Assembly (NCBI GenBank): GCA_947171615.1
Contig: CAMVYG010000114.1
Span: 1 to 7,039 of the forward strand
Length of the DNA stretch: 7,039 nucleotides
Reading direction: 5' to 3'
Source of the DNA: an uncultured Clostridia bacterium
Lineage (GTDB): Bacteria; Bacillota; Clostridia; Oscillospirales; Acutalibacteraceae
Program-made: the position numbers and the translations under genes
Shown here: one piece after another, positions 5,447 through 7,039 of the stretch
How the letters are laid out: every line of letters starts with the position of its first letter
Position numbering within the stretch: position 1 is the stretch's first letter
Notes under the pieces: model-generated
What the model was told of the DNA's origin: nothing
The model's database searches: none
What the model saw: only the letters and a program-made list of their open reading frames with translations

Positions 5447-6718
5447 ATGCGGGAAGTGAGGGTAGCAATGATCGGCGCCGGGGTAATTTCCCACCGCCAC
5501 ATGACGATCTATGAAAACATTCAAAAAAATGCGGAAAAGCTGGGTTTTACCGCCAGAGTAGTGGCCATTGCCGAAATTGACGAAAAGAAACTGAAGGCCT
5601 GGGGACAGCAGTATGGTTTTTCGGAAGAAGATCTCTATCTGGATTTTCGGAGCATGCTGAAGCGGGACGATATTGATGTGATCGATATCAATGTGCATAA
5701 CAACTACCATACACCGGTAACCGTCACATGCCTGAAAGCAGGCTATGACTGTTATGTGGAAAAGCCCATGGCGGCAAGCTTCCACGACGCAAAGTTGATC
5801 AGCGATTGCGCGAAAAAGCTGGGAAGAAAACTGCATGTACAGATCAGCTCTATTATGACTCCTCAAAGCCGGCTGGCCCGGGATATGGTACAAAATGGGG
5901 AACTGGGTAATGTGTATTATGTAAACCTGGAAAGCGTCTCTCACCGATGGCGGCCCGGTTTGGATTGGCGGCCCGGCTGGACTTCTTCTCCGCTGACTAC
6001 AGATTTCTACACAAAGGAAATTGCGGGACACGGCAAATCGATTGACATTGGCGTATACTATATCAGTCAAATTCTGTTTATTTTGGGACAACCGAAATTG
6101 AAAAGCGTAACCGGATTTGCCAGAAACGGAATTCCGGTAGATCCGCGCCTGGTGGAAAATCCGCTGGGTTTCGGCGTGGAAGATATCGCCGATGGTTTTG
6201 CAAAATTTGAAAACGGCATTGGATTCCATTATCTGTCTACCACAGCAGCCAATACTCAGGACTACAGCAAAACCTTTATTCTGGGCTCCAAGGGCGGCTT
6301 TGATCTCATCGATACCGATACCAGCGGCGGGCGGTGGGCCCGGCAGCCCGGTCAGACGCCTCTGCGGGGAGAACCGGAGCTGCGTTATTACGGCGAGCTG
6401 AACGGTCGTGATGTCTCCATTGACCTGAACTGCGACGCCAACGGCGTTACGGAAACCCGAATTGATCCCGGAAGGCTTTTATATAACGATAACCAAAGCA
6501 TGTGGCTGGCCTATTGGCTGGAGATCTTAAACGATGACACACGGTACAACACGCCTTCCATTGCCATGGATATGCTGAAATTTACTGACGGTATTTTCCT
6601 TTCAGAAAAACTTGGCAGAGAGGTAACCGCCGCAGAGATCGAGGAACTTTCCCCCACCCTCTATCTTTCTCAGCAGGAAATTGCAGGTGAGCTGGTAACT
6701 TACGATACATCTTTTTGA
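5447..6718 (+). CDS. Gfo/Idh/MocA-family NAD(P)-dependent oxidoreductase
   Basis: This 423-residue cytoplasmic enzyme belongs to the Gfo/Idh/MocA family, which oxidises or reduces sugars, inositols and related compounds with NAD(P). The N-terminal Rossmann part (about 1-130) begins VAMIGAGVISHRH (6-18), the dinucleotide-binding turn, with Glu43 and Asp45 near the end of the second strand. The family motif EKP (105-107) carries the expected catalytic Lys106. The C-terminal substrate domain (about 131-423) has GHGKSIDIGVYYISQILFILG (194-214). The family's usual DxGxH here reads DIGVY, placing Tyr204 where many members have histidine. The start follows AAAGGAG (5433-5439) at seven bases. The gene stands alone between two terminators, so its neighbours give no pathway. 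The specific substrate cannot be assigned; a sugar or sugar-acid dehydrogenase is most likely. Confidence 0.9.
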   Translation: MREVRVAMIGAGVISHRHMTIYENIQKNAEKLGFTARVVAIAEIDEKKLKAWGQQYGFSEEDLYLDFRSMLKRDDIDVIDINVHNNYHTPVTVTCLKAGYDCYVEKPMAASFHDAKLISDCAKKLGRKLHVQISSIMTPQSRLARDMVQNGELGNVYYVNLESVSHRWRPGLDWRPGWTSSPLTTDFYTKEIAGHGKSIDIGVYYISQILFILGQPKLKSVTGFARNGIPVDPRLVENPLGFGVEDIADGFAKFENGIGFHYLSTTAANTQDYSKTFILGSKGGFDLIDTDTSGGRWARQPGQTPLRGEPELRYYGELNGRDVSIDLNCDANGVTETRIDPGRLLYNDNQSMWLAYWLEILNDDTRYNTPSIAMDMLKFTDGIFLSEKLGREVTAAEIEELSPTLYLSQQEIAGELVTYDTSF

Positions 6719-6745
6719 TTGATTTTCTCCTAAAATCCGTTCTGC

Positions 6746-6790
6746 AAAAAGGAACGGGAAGGGGTTTGCCGCCCTTTCCCGTTCCTTTTT
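6746..6790 (+). terminator. Strong symmetrical (probably bidirectional) terminator after the oxidoreductase gene
   Basis: A 19-pair stem joins 6746-6764 to 6772-6790 with one G-T pair and a seven-base loop (TTTGCCG). It starts with five A and ends with five T, so it can work as an intrinsic terminator on both strands. It lies 27 bases after the stop codon. Confidence 0.92.
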
Positions 6791-6920
6791 GTGTGGGTAC
6801 CATCAGTTGACAAAGGGAAACACGCCTGCCGACAACAAACAAAAAATCATCCATATTTATGGCACTGATTTTCTGTTTTCTGAAATTTGGCGGCAGGTCT
6901 CAAAGAGTTTTTAGACAGGG

Positions 6921-7002
6921 AAAAGGAGGGGATGGCAAGGCAAACGAAGCAGCCAGGCTGACGCCTGGCAATGAGGATAGCAAAGCCAGCCCCCCCCCTT
7001 TT
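6921..7002. ncRNA. Candidate structured RNA: closing stem, 15x15 internal loop, apical hairpin
   Basis: Outer pairing joins AAAA (6921-6924), GG (6925-6926), GGGG (6928-6931) and TGGC (6933-6936) with TTTT, CC, CCCC and GCCA in 6985-7002, with two mismatches and a two-base bulge. Inside, a perfect hairpin GCCAGGC-TGAC-GCCTGGC (6952-6969) is flanked by two purine-rich 15-base strands (6937-6951 and 6970-6984). The 3' side runs into nine C and seven T (6990-7005), like a terminator tail on the + strand. I do not recognise a known RNA family. The active strand is uncertain, and this may instead be a DNA-level repeat. Confidence 0.35.
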
Positions 7003-7007
7003 TTTCA

Positions 7008-7036
7008 CACATAAAAACCGTGTTTGTTCTTGTCAA
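7008..7036 (-). promoter_or_regulatory. Putative minus-strand promoter next to the structured element
   Basis: Read on the minus strand, TTGACA (7036-7031) is a perfect -35 box. Seventeen bases later TATGTG (7013-7008) is a weak -10 box, matching three of six positions. Transcription would start near 7001, at the edge of the closed-stem structure. Low certainty because of the poor -10. Confidence 0.3.
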
Positions 7037-7039
7037 GTG

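Larger units (their letters stand above)
6791..7039. other. Gene-free right end with possible structured element
   Basis: I see no convincing protein gene in these 249 bases. A perfect -35-like TTGACA at 6807-6812 on the + strand has no -10 box at a usual distance. CCTGCCG (6825-6831) and CGGCAGG (6891-6897) form a distant seven-base inverted repeat. The 3' part holds the closed-stem structure described at 6921-7002. Two small open frames cross this structure but are weakly supported. Confidence 0.6.

Noticed and set aside
5120..6229. 369-codon minus-strand open frame opposite the oxidoreductase gene
   Set aside because: It crosses the strong terminator at 5266-5313 and the promoter region, shows no family motif, and is the antisense of a confidently assigned enzyme gene.
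6807..6835. Plus-strand promoter with TTGACA at 6807
   Set aside because: No acceptable -10 box is found at 16-19 bases downstream (CGACAA at spacing 17).
6582..6854. 90-codon minus-strand open frame at the end of the oxidoreductase gene
   Set aside because: It reads through the 19-pair terminator stem and the 3' end of a real gene, with no ribosome site or known motif.
6937..6969. Small SRP RNA suggested by GAAGCAGCC
   Set aside because: The conserved SRP domain IV (stable GNRA loop with a closing stem and the AGG strand opposite AGCA) cannot be formed convincingly here.
6939..6988. Cyclic-di-GMP riboswitch suggested by GGCAAAC and GCAAAGCC
   Set aside because: The two motifs are present but the order of helices and the tetraloop/receptor arrangement of the GEMM fold are not; probably chance.
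1..7039. CRISPR array, insertion sequence or tRNA
   Set aside because: No evenly spaced direct repeats with unique spacers, no transposase frame with terminal inverted repeats, and no cloverleaf with a T-loop motif were seen. The only tandem repeats are within the SLH gene.

Overview
The window looks like chromosomal DNA from a Gram-positive anaerobe of the class Clostridia, most likely a gut Oscillospiraceae- or Lachnospiraceae-type organism. The evidence is moderate GC content, strong Shine-Dalgarno sites, SigA-like promoters, a BceS/BceAB-type antimicrobial-peptide module, and S-layer homology (SLH) repeats of the CTRAQ...FL.R type that I associate with clostridia. The genus cannot be fixed from sequence alone. 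All supported genes are on the + strand.

Layout. Bases 2-472 are the 3' end of a histidine kinase gene of apparent BceS type, cut by the window edge. Next is a gene with its own promoter (503-531). It encodes a secreted, SLH-anchored protein with a gluzincin metallopeptidase motif (597-1967). The gap 1968-2171 holds a weak hairpin, a large palindrome that is both terminator-like and a match to the BceR-family operator, two further phased half-sites, and a probable activator-dependent promoter. Then comes a compact operon: an ABC ATPase (bceA-like, 2172-2948), a ten-helix permease with a large extracellular domain (bceB-like, 2945-4951), and an 85-residue membrane protein (4991-5248). A good intrinsic terminator follows (5266-5313). 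A separate single-gene unit encodes a Gfo/Idh/MocA-family oxidoreductase (5447-6718) with its own putative promoter and a symmetrical 19-bp terminator (6746-6790). The last 250 bases hold no convincing protein gene. They do contain a closed-stem structure (6921-7002), possibly a structured RNA, next to a putative minus-strand promoter.

How it works together (inference from the family). In Bce modules the transporter senses and removes cell-wall-active peptides such as bacitracin or lantibiotics. It signals flux to the BceS-type kinase, whose response regulator then switches on the transporter operon. Here the operator upstream of bceA fits that circuit. The unusual part is the SLH-anchored metallopeptidase between kinase and transporter. 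It could be a surface enzyme attacking peptides, but its promoter lacks the operator, so co-function is only a hypothesis. The oxidoreductase appears to be an independent metabolic gene.
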